The notes beneath the pieces were generated by a model that did not search any database, was not told the origin of the DNA, and was given only the letters and a program-made list of their open reading frames with translations. From the NCBI GenBank assembly GCA_029216955.1, contig JANAVB010015614.1, forward strand, positions 16,831 to 80,830: a stretch of 64,000 bases of DNA, given 5' to 3'. This stretch comes from Iris pallida (lineage: Eukaryota; Streptophyta; Magnoliopsida; Asparagales; Iridaceae). Of the stretch, positions 48,271 through 59,780 are shown in pieces; the stretch's first letter is position 1, and each line of letters starts with the position of its first letter. Position numbers and translations under genes: made by a program.

Positions 48271-48974
48271 TATATGAATTTGTGCCAGAACGATGCCACG
48301 AGTCTACTGGTGGTGTCAGAATTGGAATCCGGAGTCCCGGGTTCAAAATTAAAATTTTACAAGTTAGAAATTATAAATTCGGACGACTAACTTTGGCGTC
48401 GAATTCAACTAATCAAACAAGCTCACATTGGAACGAAACTTAGAACACAAGAACAGGGTTATACCAGCTGTGAACAGGAACTGGTGGCACGTCAAACGGA
48501 GCTGCGACGGCCAAGATACAAGTCCACAAAGTTGGCTCCACAAAACTGTCCAAAATAAACACAAATATTCGGGCAACTTGGCGACCGATTTTGACATATC
48601 AAATGGACGATTTAACGGATAAAACTTGAAGTACTTGAAGATGAATATACTGAGATGGAGGTGGAAGAAACGAATCAACGATCCAACGGTCAGATTGTCC
48701 AAAAAATGTGAGTGAAGTTGCTGTCCCGAAACGTACTTACTGAATTTTGAAAACGCGCGCGTCGACGGAATTTCGTGCCAAACGCACGAATAACCTAGGC
48801 GTCGCATCAGGGAAGACGGTGGTCTCCACGAGGAGGTGCGCCTGGGGTTTGCCCGGCCATAGGTGGCCGGCCACGGCGGCGCACAGCCGCTGCAGCTGCT
48901 GCCGGAGCTGCTGCCTTCGCAGCTACTGCTGAGACTACTGTAGCTGCTTGCTGTTGCTGTTATTCGTCGTTGCT

Positions 48975-49450
48975 CGGCCATGGCTGGCCGAGCCACAGCA
49001 GGCCGAAGGGAGGAAGGGAAAGGAGAAGGAGTGGAGGAGAAGAAGAAGGTTGATGGTGCTGGTGGTGGTTTAAAGAAGAAGAAAAACATGGAGAAGAAGA
49101 AAAAGAAAAAAAATATGAAGAAGAAAAAGAAAAGGAGGGGGGTTCAACTGCTAGTATGGAGAGAGTGATGGCAAGGGTGAAAGTGGTGGGAAGAGAGAGA
49201 GAATTAAAGAAAGAGAGAGAGGGAGATATATGTATATATATATATTATATACATTAATACAAAGAGAGTGAAAGATAGGTATTTGTGAAAGAAAAAGAGA
49301 GAGAGAGAAAGTTGAGGGGAGAGAGAGTTCGGCTAAGGGGGGTTGTGCTGGTGATGTGGGAGAGGGGGTTAGGTGTTGTACAAGGGAAAAGGGGGTATGG
49401 TTGTGAGTGTAGGTAGGTGAGAGTGAGAGAGAGAGTGTGAGAGAGAGAGT
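48975..49450 (+). repeat. Purine-rich low-complexity tract in LTR A
   Basis: GAAGAAGAAAAAG, GAGAGAGA and GGGGTT-type runs over about 470 bases. On the element's sense strand this is a pyrimidine-rich CTCTCTC/CTTCTTC tract, as often found in long-LTR leaders. Confidence 0.85.
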
Positions 49451-50456
49451 TTGAATCTCTCAAAAAGTAAGGTGTAATTCATTTATGATTGGGCAAGGGG
49501 TTATGGGTGTCATGGGAAACTTTTTCCAAGAAACTCTTGTGTGGCCAAATGAGGCTAATTGACATAAAGGGGGTTTAAATGGGTATTAATTAGAAATTTT
49601 CCCTAATGCGTGGTTAGGAGTAGGTCTTTTGGATTATGGTGAATAATGCTAGGGTGTTTGGTGTTTTGTAGGGATGTAATAGTGTTGGGTGTGTAGAGTT
49701 TGTCATGAGAGTGGTCATATGCAATTGGGTTAGATTGGTTTGGTTTAGATTGGGTCAAGTTGGGGTTAGTGTCACCATGACCCTAATTTAGGTCATCGAT
49801 GATCATGGATAAATAAATAGCATGTAGGGACACAAATAAATGGGACACAAGTAGCATGTGTGTAGTAGGCTCAAAATAGGCCGTTTCCATATCTTGGGTC
49901 GATAAGTTTGGGTCAAAATGGTGTCTCCAATTCAAGTTGGAACTAAATATGACTCAGTGGGGTGAATGAAGATCGGGTCTTGTGTCAGAAAAGCTGTACG
50001 ATAAAATAAAGCACAAGATGGTGTGTTTGAGTGGAACACGAAGGTGATGGGTGAAGAGTATCTCGAGTAGATCATGCATGCGAAATTGGTTTGGAGAAAA
50101 TGACTAGTCTTGTGCTTCTAATTTGAAAGTCACGGTAACGTGTATATGATAATCATAAATAAAAGTGGGAATTTATTAATAATTATCAAATGGCCTAAAT
50201 TGACCCAAAAGTTGTACGATATAAATAGGGTACAAGGGAACAAGTTTGAGTGGGACATAATTTATCAACATGAAGATAAACTTGTCTAGATCAAAAATCA
50301 TGAAGGACGTTTCGAGATAATGACATCTCTTGCGCTCCAAAAATCAAAATCACGAAAAAATATATTTAATGATCAAGATAATTATAATTAAAATATCTAT
50401 TGGAAATAATTACTTAATAAAATTTAAAATAATCTCTAAAATCCACGGGGCTTACA

Positions 50457-50490
50457 ACCTACCCACCTTATAGAATTTCGTCCTCGAAAT
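50457..50490 (-). other. Polypurine tract of retrotransposon A
   Basis: On the minus strand: TTTCGAGGACGAAATTCTAT, then AAGGTGGGTAGGT, directly before the 3' LTR start TGTAAG. Same layout as the complete Gypsy element. Confidence 0.8.
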
Positions 50491-53329
50491 TACAATAAGA
50501 CATGGTATAAGAAGGATAGATGATCAAAATCTTAATGGAGTCAAGTACGACTAGTCCCAACCAGAAGACTATAGTCGTGATTCTACTAGCAAGGTTTTGG
50601 AAAGGCCTAGGGGAATTTAAGTATTACAGTCTACAATACTCCTAGGCACTATTACGATATTATTGGGCAATAAATCTATAAGGGAATTACTATCAACTCA
50701 GTGCTAATCCCATATGGTTCAGAGTTCAATAGACAAAAAGGAATTGGCTTGGTTGGGCACAACCAGAGTGAGGGGGCATAAAGGGATTTATAACCAAGTT
50801 CAAGTGATTCACGAACAAGAAGTTACAGACAATGGTACAGAGAGTTTCAAAAAGCTCAATAAAAGGTTTTCCACAAGAATATGGTACGACTAAGTAGATG
50901 CTTGATCAAAATTTTGGAAGGAATGACACTTAGGATAAAATGATCGTTTGGCAAAAGAGAGATGAGATCAGGGTTTTAGATTTGAGGTCAAAGCAAAGCA
51001 AATGAAGAATATGATCTTCTTAATCATAATTAGAATGATAAGCTGGCTAATCATGTTACAAGCTTAGAAATAGGAAGAGAAGGAATATGGATGTGTCTCA
51101 AACAAATATGGAAAGTCACCTAGAATAATCTGAAAATCAAGCGGGCTGAGATAATTACACACCAATTCATACTATGATTTAGCCTATTTATCAGGTCCCT
51201 AGCATAATATACGATCCATCAAACAAGGCTATTCACTTATTTTATGATCTACTCATAATATTCCAAAGTCCTTGATATCATCCAATTTTCCAGTAGTACG
51301 CTCTATTCTACGACTTTTCCCTTTCAATTGTGACTTTCGCTAACACAATATCAAGATGCTCATAATGTAATATGCCCAGGTCTCCAGACGTCTTCAATTC
51401 TTGAAACTTTAATTCTTAATTTATCCTCTTTGGAATATCTCCATCTTCAAGAAATTTGTCATCCACTATGTACTTACTCAGCTTTAGATTCTATGTCTCA
51501 AACTATTTAGGATTGCTCTACCTCTCTAGCTTGAAATCTTTATTTTCATCTCCTGCCATAATCTTGATCATGTACTTACAATTTCCCATATCAATATCTT
51601 TATTTTTCATTATCATTTTCCTAATCTTACCTTTATGTATCATGAATTTGTATCGTCTCTCCTCGAGATAATCTCTTATCATTTTTTCCTGGATCTCAAC
51701 TTCAAGATCTTGCTTAAGGTATGGTTCCCTCTGTAATCCTCTTTACGTTGTCGTAGATAATCATTGCCATAATCCTCGTCTCAATAATATTTTCCTAAAA
51801 TTCCATTCTTATTCATCTTTATTCATTCAGACTAACGCATTGTTCTTTATAATTCTCTCCTAGCATATCCGCTACTTATCCTCAAACTAACACAATGTTC
51901 AGTTGTAATTCCTCTAGGTCTCTAACTAACTTGTATCAACAAGGGTTTACTTGTCTGCCTCTTGAGGTACGGTTCTAACTCTATTCCTAGATCTTTTGCT
52001 ACGATTAATCATTGAAGATCATGATCAATTCTTAAACTTAATCAACCTTGAAACTCAATGCTATACCTTTACAAACCTTAAGTCATATCCCATACCAGGC
52101 TAACCAATGCTCCACCTTACCTATCCATAAACAATTATAGGTTCCTTACAAGCATGCCTAACTATCTACTAAGAAAATAAATCCGAGACTTGGTCTAGTA
52201 AGTACTTATATCTAATACCTCTATCATAGCTAACTGTATTGACTATTCTTCTAGTCTCTATCTCTAAAAGTTCATTCAAGGTTGACTCAGCCAATATAGA
52301 GATCGTTGACTAGTCCAACTCAGTCTTGCATACTCATCAATCATATTTCTCTCTGCTATTGTTAAATCGAGAATAATCTTCCTATGGTGGTTCTTCATCA
52401 TCCTCGAAATTCATTTTCCCATCATACCATACTTCTGAATTCTATATCATTTACATAAAGATTCCTCAAATCTAGTATAACATTACTCCAACTGTTTGTA
52501 TCTAGTCATGATCATCATGTTTCATCAATTTGTTCATCCTGACGAGTTCTCGAACTCTAATTGCTATTATCCCATGAAATTTTCAAGTTGTCTTTCTTCA
52601 AGTTCAAACCTTATGATCAAGGTTTTTTTTTTTTTTTTTTTGTACTTTCTCTAGTCAACCCGCGTAGGTTCATGATAATACTTTGTAGTAAGATATCTAA
52701 CTCAAGCAGGGGGTGGCATAGCTTTGGCCTAATGGTCCTCATGTCTCCTATTATGGTTAAACCATGCACCATTATCTATCCACATCCTGTCTTAGAGGGG
52801 CGTCTTTACAGTTTACCTACCTTAGCTAATCATCTAGTCCTGTCAAGCATGTGTTAATGTATCTTCCCAGGTAAACTTCCTAGCTCAATGTGATAATTTA
52901 TATGATGTTGTCGAATCACTAATTTACGACTCAGCAATCGTTCAACCAAAGGGATTTTCCTATAAAGAAATTTAAACCTCGACCAAAATGTCATTCTTAT
53001 CCTATATGTCTATCTAGTAAAGACATCTATCCAAACCACTATATACCCAAAATAATTACCCACAAGATATTCTATCTACCATAGTCACAATCAATAATAA
53101 GATAATGACGAAGTGATCGTCAACACAAGTGTTCGTCCTTCCGAGAGATGCAAAGATGAGAATTCATAAATAGTAATTCAAGAATGGTATGATTGAGCAC
53201 AAATGCAAAATTTCAAAGACGATAATAGAAGTCAAAGGAATTTTTCAATAGTAGTGTGGATTGATATTCTAATATATCATCCTAACGCAGGCTCGTCCGT
53301 TACAGTAACGTAACCGAAACGATTTATCT
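50491..53329. other. Non-coding interior of retrotransposon A
   Basis: About 2.8 kb, AT-rich, with no gag, protease, reverse transcriptase or integrase motif in any frame and no long open frame. The GTAATATGCCC to CTTTATGTATC part (51300-51700) is pyrimidine-rich. Nothing else was recognised. Confidence 0.7.
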
Positions 53330-53356
53330 CGACCTGCATTGGCCACCACTAAAATA
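53330..53356 (-). other. Putative primer-binding region of retrotransposon A
   Basis: On the minus strand, directly after the 5' LTR end GTGACA: TATTTTAGTGGTGGCCAATG. It matches the site of the complete Gypsy element at 21 of about 22 positions through TGCAGGTC. Confidence 0.65.
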
Positions 53357-54818
53357 TGTCACGCCCCAGTTCCAAAATATATAGGAACCTGAGCGCGACC
53401 ATGCCAGCTAATACGATCTAGGATAAGTTCTCAATTTAATGGACTTAACCCTGGACGTACCCGCTGTAAAAGGGTAACTAAGAGTAACTGACAATCTACA
53501 CCTCAATCCACAGTAATGAAAGGAATACCAAGAATGAACATAATATACTAAAGTTGGCCATCCAGTAATATACACGTTCGAGCAAGCTCGAAAAAAGAAT
53601 AAGCTTGGTAATAATAGGCTACATAGTAGCATGAAGCAAATATAGGTGAGGATATAAGCTGGAAAGAATGAATGTAAATAGCAAGAACACATATATAAAT
53701 ATATACCTGAGACCTTAGTGCATCATGCAGCACCTGCCAGCAACTCTGTACTAACTGCTCAACGAATACCTGGAGAGATCACCAGGTCCTCAGAGGGATG
53801 TAACAAGATATATAAATACATGCCATAATGTGAACTGAATATAAATGGACAACCTGAATCATAACATGGCCCAATATCCAATCATTAATCAGTAAACCAT
53901 ATATCTGACCAATCCTGATCAGTGGAAGGCATACCAGTCCACGATAAGACACTGTTCTATGATACGGTCCGACATAGGTATACGTACTAACCAGTCTATG
54001 TGAATGCATGTTGAAGACAACCTTTGGCGTATGGGTAGGTGAGTAAGAATTTACGTCGAAGCACAGGCCGACGTCGGATCACGAGCCGAGGGATTTATGT
54101 CGGGACACGTACGGGCCGAGCGTCGGATCAGGAGCCGATTAGTACTATACTAGCGTACCTCCCGGCCGTACCTAGCGTACAGCTAGTGGCCGCTGTCGGA
54201 TATACCCAACTAGTAAGTACCCATGCCCATACCCGGGCCCCCACTGAGGCTAGAAAAATAATACAACTGTCTTTCCCATACGCCTACTGGTTGTCTTCCT
54301 CGTCCCAGGAAATGTACAAGTCGTATCTACGACTCAAACAATCCATATCTCAATGTGAGTCTCTAATTTAGACACCATATAACTCTATATGTACCGACAC
54401 ACGAACCGCTCGCACCGATGATCAGTCGAATGTGTAAGTTCATGCCAACACAATGACTCTCACTCAAGGTGCCGTATAATATCTCATGTCAAGTCATAAA
54501 AGTTATTCAGGATAACTTACCATCTTCGGGATCTACTAGCTCTAAGTTACACACACGCACACACCCATACATCGATGCCGTCATCGATAAACCCAAGTCC
54601 ACCTTGGATACACACTACCAATGTCACCAACTAACAATACAAGGATAAATAATATAAACAGTACAAGTATGACAAGGTATCTTGCCTGGGGTGAAGCAGT
54701 GAGCCGATGATGTCCTGCAGACAAATCTTCAAGTCCAAGAAAGGTAGCAACATAGGAGTCTACATGAACGTCGTCGGATGCTGAAATAAACATCAGCAAC
54801 GTTCCCAGAATAAGTAAA
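53357..54818 (-). repeat. 5' LTR of retrotransposon A, partial
   Basis: Starts (plus strand) TGTCACGCCCCAGTTCC and follows 46367-47817 with scattered changes. It breaks off after CCCAGAATAAGTAAA at 54818, where LTR B begins. Single copy of the LTR end, unlike the duplicated left side. Confidence 0.9.
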
Positions 54819-55588
54819 TGTAACACCCAGTTTTTAAAATAAGGATAATTTTGAAATTTTGTGTTTTGATTTAATTAATTATGATATTTAAATAATAATA
54901 TGTTTTAGTGATTTTTAATTATTTTAAAACTATTTAAAATTATGACTTGTGATTTTGGTGTTTTGCTAGTGAAACCGTAGAGACTGTCTACCCTAGAGCC
55001 TAGCCATGTGATTAGGGTACTTCATTATTTTAGCTTGAGGGTATTTTGGTCATTTTGAATTAATTGAATTTAATATATATTTATTTGGAATTTAAATAAT
55101 TAATGGGATGGTGTGATTTTAATATCATTTAATTGATTGCCTTGTGTTGTGTTTAGCCTAACCTAGATTTGACTTAACCAAGATTAGTCCTAGTTAGTCA
55201 TGGTTAGATTTGGGATTGGTCATGGTTCGTCATGGCTAGTCATGATTTGTGATTTGTCTAGTCATTAGTCATATTGTTTAGTTGAGACTAGTGATAGGCT
55301 ACCTAGGTTTCATCTAGCCATTGATTTGCTTGGATTGATGGAGAACCCTTGGATCAACCCTAGCCCTAGATTTTAGGGAAGCCATCTTTGGGATTTCCCC
55401 ATATTTAATCCCTCCCAAAAACCCTTGCCTCCTTTAATCCTTTTTTCTATTTCTCAAGAACAAGGTGAGCTCCAACTTCATTCATTCATAACTTCTCCAT
55501 TTCTCATCCTTTTTCAACCAAACTTCTTGCATTAGGATCTAATCCACGAATACTCTCTATCCATGGTGAATATTTTCAATGGAGGAAC
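54819..55588 (+). mobile_element. LTR B, 5' part, plus strand
   Basis: Starts TGTAACACCCAG exactly where LTR A is broken; the five bases before it are GTAAA. The style (GAGGGTATTTTGGTCATTTT, GTTAGTCATGGTTAG, CCTAGATTTTAGGGAAG) matches the start of LTR C on the opposite strand, so it belongs to a related family. It is cut at about 55588 by LTR C. The rest is outside the window, so a solo LTR or a full element is possible. Confidence 0.65.
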
Positions 55589-56435
55589 TATTATGACCCA
55601 CACCCACTGTGAGGGTACGAGAACGTAACAACGCCCAGCCTACGCCGCAGTGTCGGGGTAGAACGTTGTCCTAAGTCAACATACATCTAACAATATATAT
55701 CTAAACAGTTATACTCTCCGAATGGGGGTGACATAGCAGTAAAAATCAATCACAACTAAGTAAGAGATAGCACGATGTGAAATAGAACTCAAGGAAATAA
55801 ATAGATAAAAGTAGTCTAAGATAATCCCAACAATATCCAGAAGTACATGGTCTCAGATACAGAATGAAAGAATATATACAACTCTGAACTCCAAATAAAG
55901 TCTAGCTAAACATGTCCCATGACTACATAAAAGATAGATAAGCCTAACTAATCTAGTCTAGGCAATCAGGATGATATCCTCAGCTAGAGCTGGGTCCTCC
56001 TGAGGGTCCAGCTCGCAGGTGTCATCTAAGGCTGCCCCGTAGTAGGTATCCAGGCAAGCCTCCTCCTCGTCCTCTGTAATATTTTTAACAGGTCCAGTCA
56101 GGACAGGAGCGAGTATAGTACATCTCAACAGTTCATAGCAGATTAGAAGATATAATCATGCAGTAAAGTAAGATACATGTACTGAAAGAAGTGCAGTATG
56201 TAAACAGAGAAAGAAAGCTATAATAGAAATATCTACTAAAATAGAGAACTAAAATGTGACTAGTGAGTCAGAGTAAAATATAGACATGTAACTGGCATAG
56301 GAGATTCTGATGCTACACTATGGAAGAGATTCTGATACTACACTAGTTGGATAGTATTCACATGTCTTTTTACTCCCCCGTACCCCCAATTCGTACACAA
56401 GGATCCAACCAGGTTATGTTATGATACTATGTAAG

Positions 56436-56505
56436 GACCCCGAAGGGTGATAAGCCCCCGAAGGGTGATAAGTCTCCGAAAGGTGATAAGCCCCCGAAGG
56501 GTGAT
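56436..56505 (+). repeat. Four copies of a 17-bp repeat (CCCCGAAGGGTGATAAG)
   Basis: Head-to-tail copies of CCCCGAAGGGTGATAAG with one or two changes each. On the minus strand it reads as a repeated SPFGGL-type peptide, judged accidental. Confidence 0.92.
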
Positions 56506-58329
56506 GCATAGTAGACCCATAAATGGGATAAGGATTCCAGGAAGACTCTGTGATCATAAGAATATATGTCACAAGTGATCGAAGCATCAACGAAGCATAG
56601 TGATACGCTATGTAAGTGAAACGCACAGAACATAGAGTACCCGATGCTCCCTAAGGATAACATCTCAAGAAGGGATCCATATAGTACCAATCCGTGTGAC
56701 CAACGTGACAGTACGAGTAAAGTAATCTACTGCAGGAAATAGTTCTAAACAGGATATAAAATGATCAGAGAATGTACTCGCATGGTATCTGAGTGTCCAA
56801 TATGAAAGTACTGTCCGAGGAGTGGTATCTGGCCCCTAATCAGAACAGCACAAGTCACAACAAGTCTAAAATGGCAAAATGAAGTTCTACTATGCATTCT
56901 ACATGATTCTAGGTCAATTTAGGCCAAAGTCAACTCTTGGTCAACTCTGGTCAATCCTAGAAGTCAAACTAGGTCAACCAAGTCTAGACTAGGTCAAACT
57001 AGTCTATACTAGTCTACATTAGTCTATACTAGGTCACTATGGTCTAAACAAGGCTATACTAGCTGACTAGACCCATATCAAGTACCCAACTATAAAGCCA
57101 ATATACACTATCACACTCAATATACCATAGGCTATATAGCCACAATTCATAATGCATTTAGAAAGAGGGAGAAAAAGACTAGGAAAATATCTATATTCAA
57201 TTAGAACCCCTATATTCAATTACACTGTACATCTACATTATATATAACATATACATTACATACATATGTACATATCCTATACCTAAACTATATTTAGAAG
57301 ACTAGGAAAATATACATATAAATAGAAAGAGAGAGACAAAAGACTTGTGTGATGTGTCATACATGTGTGTACAGGAAAGAGAGAGGGGAGGACTGGTGTG
57401 TAATGTATATAGGGTATGTGTGGGTAGGTGACTGTGTGTGTATGTAAGAGGAATTGATATGGTTTAGATAGGAGGCTATGTGTCATGTGTGTGTGTGTTA
57501 CATGTGTGGCTGATGTAGGTGTATTAGGACAACCTGTGTGCTAGAGTGTGCATATACTAGGCATTGTGAGGGTGTATTGCTAAAACAGTGTATGTGTGTA
57601 CAAAGAAGAAATGTGAGACTTAGCTAATAGGTGTGTGTACATGTGTAAGGAGTGGACTGTGTGTGTCTACTGTAGTTCAGTTTTCCGAAAATAGGAAGGG
57701 AACCCATAACAGTTCTCAGAAAATTAGGAAAGGAAACCAATTTATTTCAGTAAAATGTAACAATAAGGTTTTAAGCTATTCTCAGATTTAAGTCAACTTA
57801 ACATTGATTAGGAAAATCTGTAGCATTTCTAACTCAGGAAATCAGTTCCTGAAAAATCAGGAATAGGAAATCAATTTTTCAGGTTTCAACCACAGGGAAA
57901 ACTCAGATACATAAATCAGTATACAACATCTCAATACAAAAATCAGTATACATAACATCTCAGGTTTTTGCCTAAACAAAATAGCTAACCTATCTTCACA
58001 TTCTCAGGTTCAATACCTGTTCTCAGTTTTAAGGGATATCAATCATCAGTAACATTGAACTAAAAACCAGTTTAATAGTCCCCACTGAAATTCAGGTTTG
58101 AGCCCCAAAACCCCATCAATTCAAACCTAATTTCAACCACAACAAGATAACATATAGGAGATTAGACTAAAGCTTATAAAACATGCATTAATCAGTGATT
58201 AATAGGTTAAACTAATCAGGCAAACTCAAGTTTGAAAACTGGAAAGGTAAATCAGAAATGCAAGTATCAGTAACTTGGGTTAATGAGAAATTGAATAGAA
58301 AAATAAAGCTAATTATGAACCTAAATGTT

Positions 58330-58860
58330 GGTAAATGAAACAACCCATGTGCACAAGCCCCACACCCCATTTCGTGTCACCCAAGGCCTGACACGGCGTG
58401 TCCAATACAAGAAACTCAAAAAAACAACACACAGTGCACTGTTAGTGCACTGTCTCGTGCACACGTGCACTTGTGTCGTGTGCACGACACAAGACACTTC
58501 GTGTCTCGTGCTCGTATCAGAAGATGGACCTAGTGTCCAGCTAAGTGTGTCAGCCTGCAATAGGTACTAGCGTGTCGTGTCCAAAGTAATAAGGCCGTAT
58601 CAGTGGCAAGAACTAACACTGCACATAATAGGCATTTCCCCGTGCACGATTGATTCCTCCTTCAACACGACACGAAACCCAATAAAACTTAGGAAATGTC
58701 ATGACAGACATTGCCCCTAGGTCTCCCTTAAATTTCGTGTCCAGAAACCCCGTGTCGTGTCCGCTACAGGCCCCGAGTAGCAGGGGATCACTGTAGCACG
58801 CGTGCGTCTACTCCATGAATCCGACACAAAGCGACACGAACACTACCACATACAAACAGA
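58330..58860. repeat. Cluster of CGTGTC/GACACG words in LTR C
   Basis: Many copies of CGTGTCGTGTCC-, GACACGAA- and GTGCAC-type words on both strands, e.g. GACACGGCGTGTCC near 58390 and GTGTCGTGTGCACGACAC near 58470, which is a perfect inverted repeat. More GC-rich than the LTR around it. Confidence 0.7.
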
Positions 58861-59780
58861 AATCAATAAGCAAGATTAAAACTAATATTCCTATTCAAAA
58901 ATATCCTGGAAACTAGGTCGAAGGGTTCACTGGGGCATTTCGACAAACAGTCCTGCACTGGTCTGATACGTGTCCAGAACGGACATGAAACCCAATAAAA
59001 CTTGACACGAAGCCTATATAGACACTTAGGGGACCCTTAGGGCTTCCTAATCATGAAGACAAATTGAAAATCCATGGAGAAATGACAAAGTTACCTATTG
59101 ATGAACTTCCAAAAAAAATCCCCTCTGTGAGCTCCTTTCTTGGTATCCCAATCCAATCAAAACCACCTCAAACTGAAACAAATTTCCAATAACAGCAAGA
59201 ACAATAATATTGGGATCTAATGCAACTAGTTTGGGGGAAAAAGGACCTACAATGGATTTTCTATAGTTTTTTAAACATGGAGACTCACTTCTTTCTTTTC
59301 TTGAAATAATTTCCTAGGGAAGGAGGCTAGCCCTAGATTTTAGGAGGGTACTTATATGGTGGTGATCCCTAGGCAATAAGTGGCCAGCCAACATCTCTTA
59401 GGGATTAGGGTTAGGTTGATTTTTAGGCTTTGGGCCAAGTTACATAGGCTATGTTTGATTTGATTAATAAGGACTCTAAATCATAAGCCATGACTTATGA
59501 CTTTCTAATTTCTATTGCTAATTAGGTTCTAATGACCAAACCAAAGATTAGACTAGGTTAGACTGGAGTCATATATCCTAACCAAGCTCATACTAACTAG
59601 GGTTAGCTCCTAGGTTGGTCTACATGGGTCCAAACTAGCCAAAATTAATTTAGTCCAAATAATTCCAAAATAATTCCTAAAAATTCCCATAAATTCAAAT
59701 AAATTCTAATAAATTCTAATAAATTTAAATTACCCCAAAAATGATAAAAATACCCTCATACTAGAAATATGGTAGTGACA

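Larger units (their letters stand above)
46367..50456 (-). repeat. 3' LTR of retrotransposon A (about 4.1 kb)
   Basis: In element orientation it starts TGTAAGCCCCGTGG (at 50456) and ends CTGGGACGTGACA. The first 1.45 kb (plus-strand order) matches 53357-54818 closely. The interior includes a 158-bp repeat and a purine-rich tract. A 226-codon reverse frame at 48409-49089 is low-complexity (Phe, Pro, Ser runs) and is not called a gene. Confidence 0.85.
46195..54818 (-). mobile_element. Retrotransposon A: non-autonomous LTR element (LARD-type), minus strand, right LTR interrupted
   Basis: Two direct copies of an LTR: 46367-50456 (3' LTR, with a duplicated end from 46195) and 53357-54818 (5' LTR, cut by LTR B). 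Ends are TGTAAG...GTGACA in element orientation. Between them are 2.9 kb without any gag or pol sense. A primer-binding-like site (53330-53356) and a polypurine tract (50457-50490) are in the right places. Long LTRs with a non-coding interior fit a large retrotransposon derivative moved by another element's proteins. The rest of the right LTR lies outside the window, so no target duplication could be checked. Confidence 0.85.
55589..59780 (-). repeat. 3' LTR of chromovirus C (about 4.2 kb), minus strand
   Basis: The right boundary is firm: in element orientation a polypurine tract is followed by TGTCACTACCATATTTC at 59780. The left boundary is inferred at TATTATGACCCACACCC (55589), which aligns with TGTCACGACCCGCACCC of LTR D through three transition changes. 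No gene inside. It contains short tandem repeats and a CGTGTC-rich region. Confidence 0.65.

Noticed and set aside
48409..49089. 226-codon reverse frame in LTR A
   Set aside because: Low-complexity Phe/Pro/Ser/Gly sequence from purine/pyrimidine tracts; no domain and no splice evidence.
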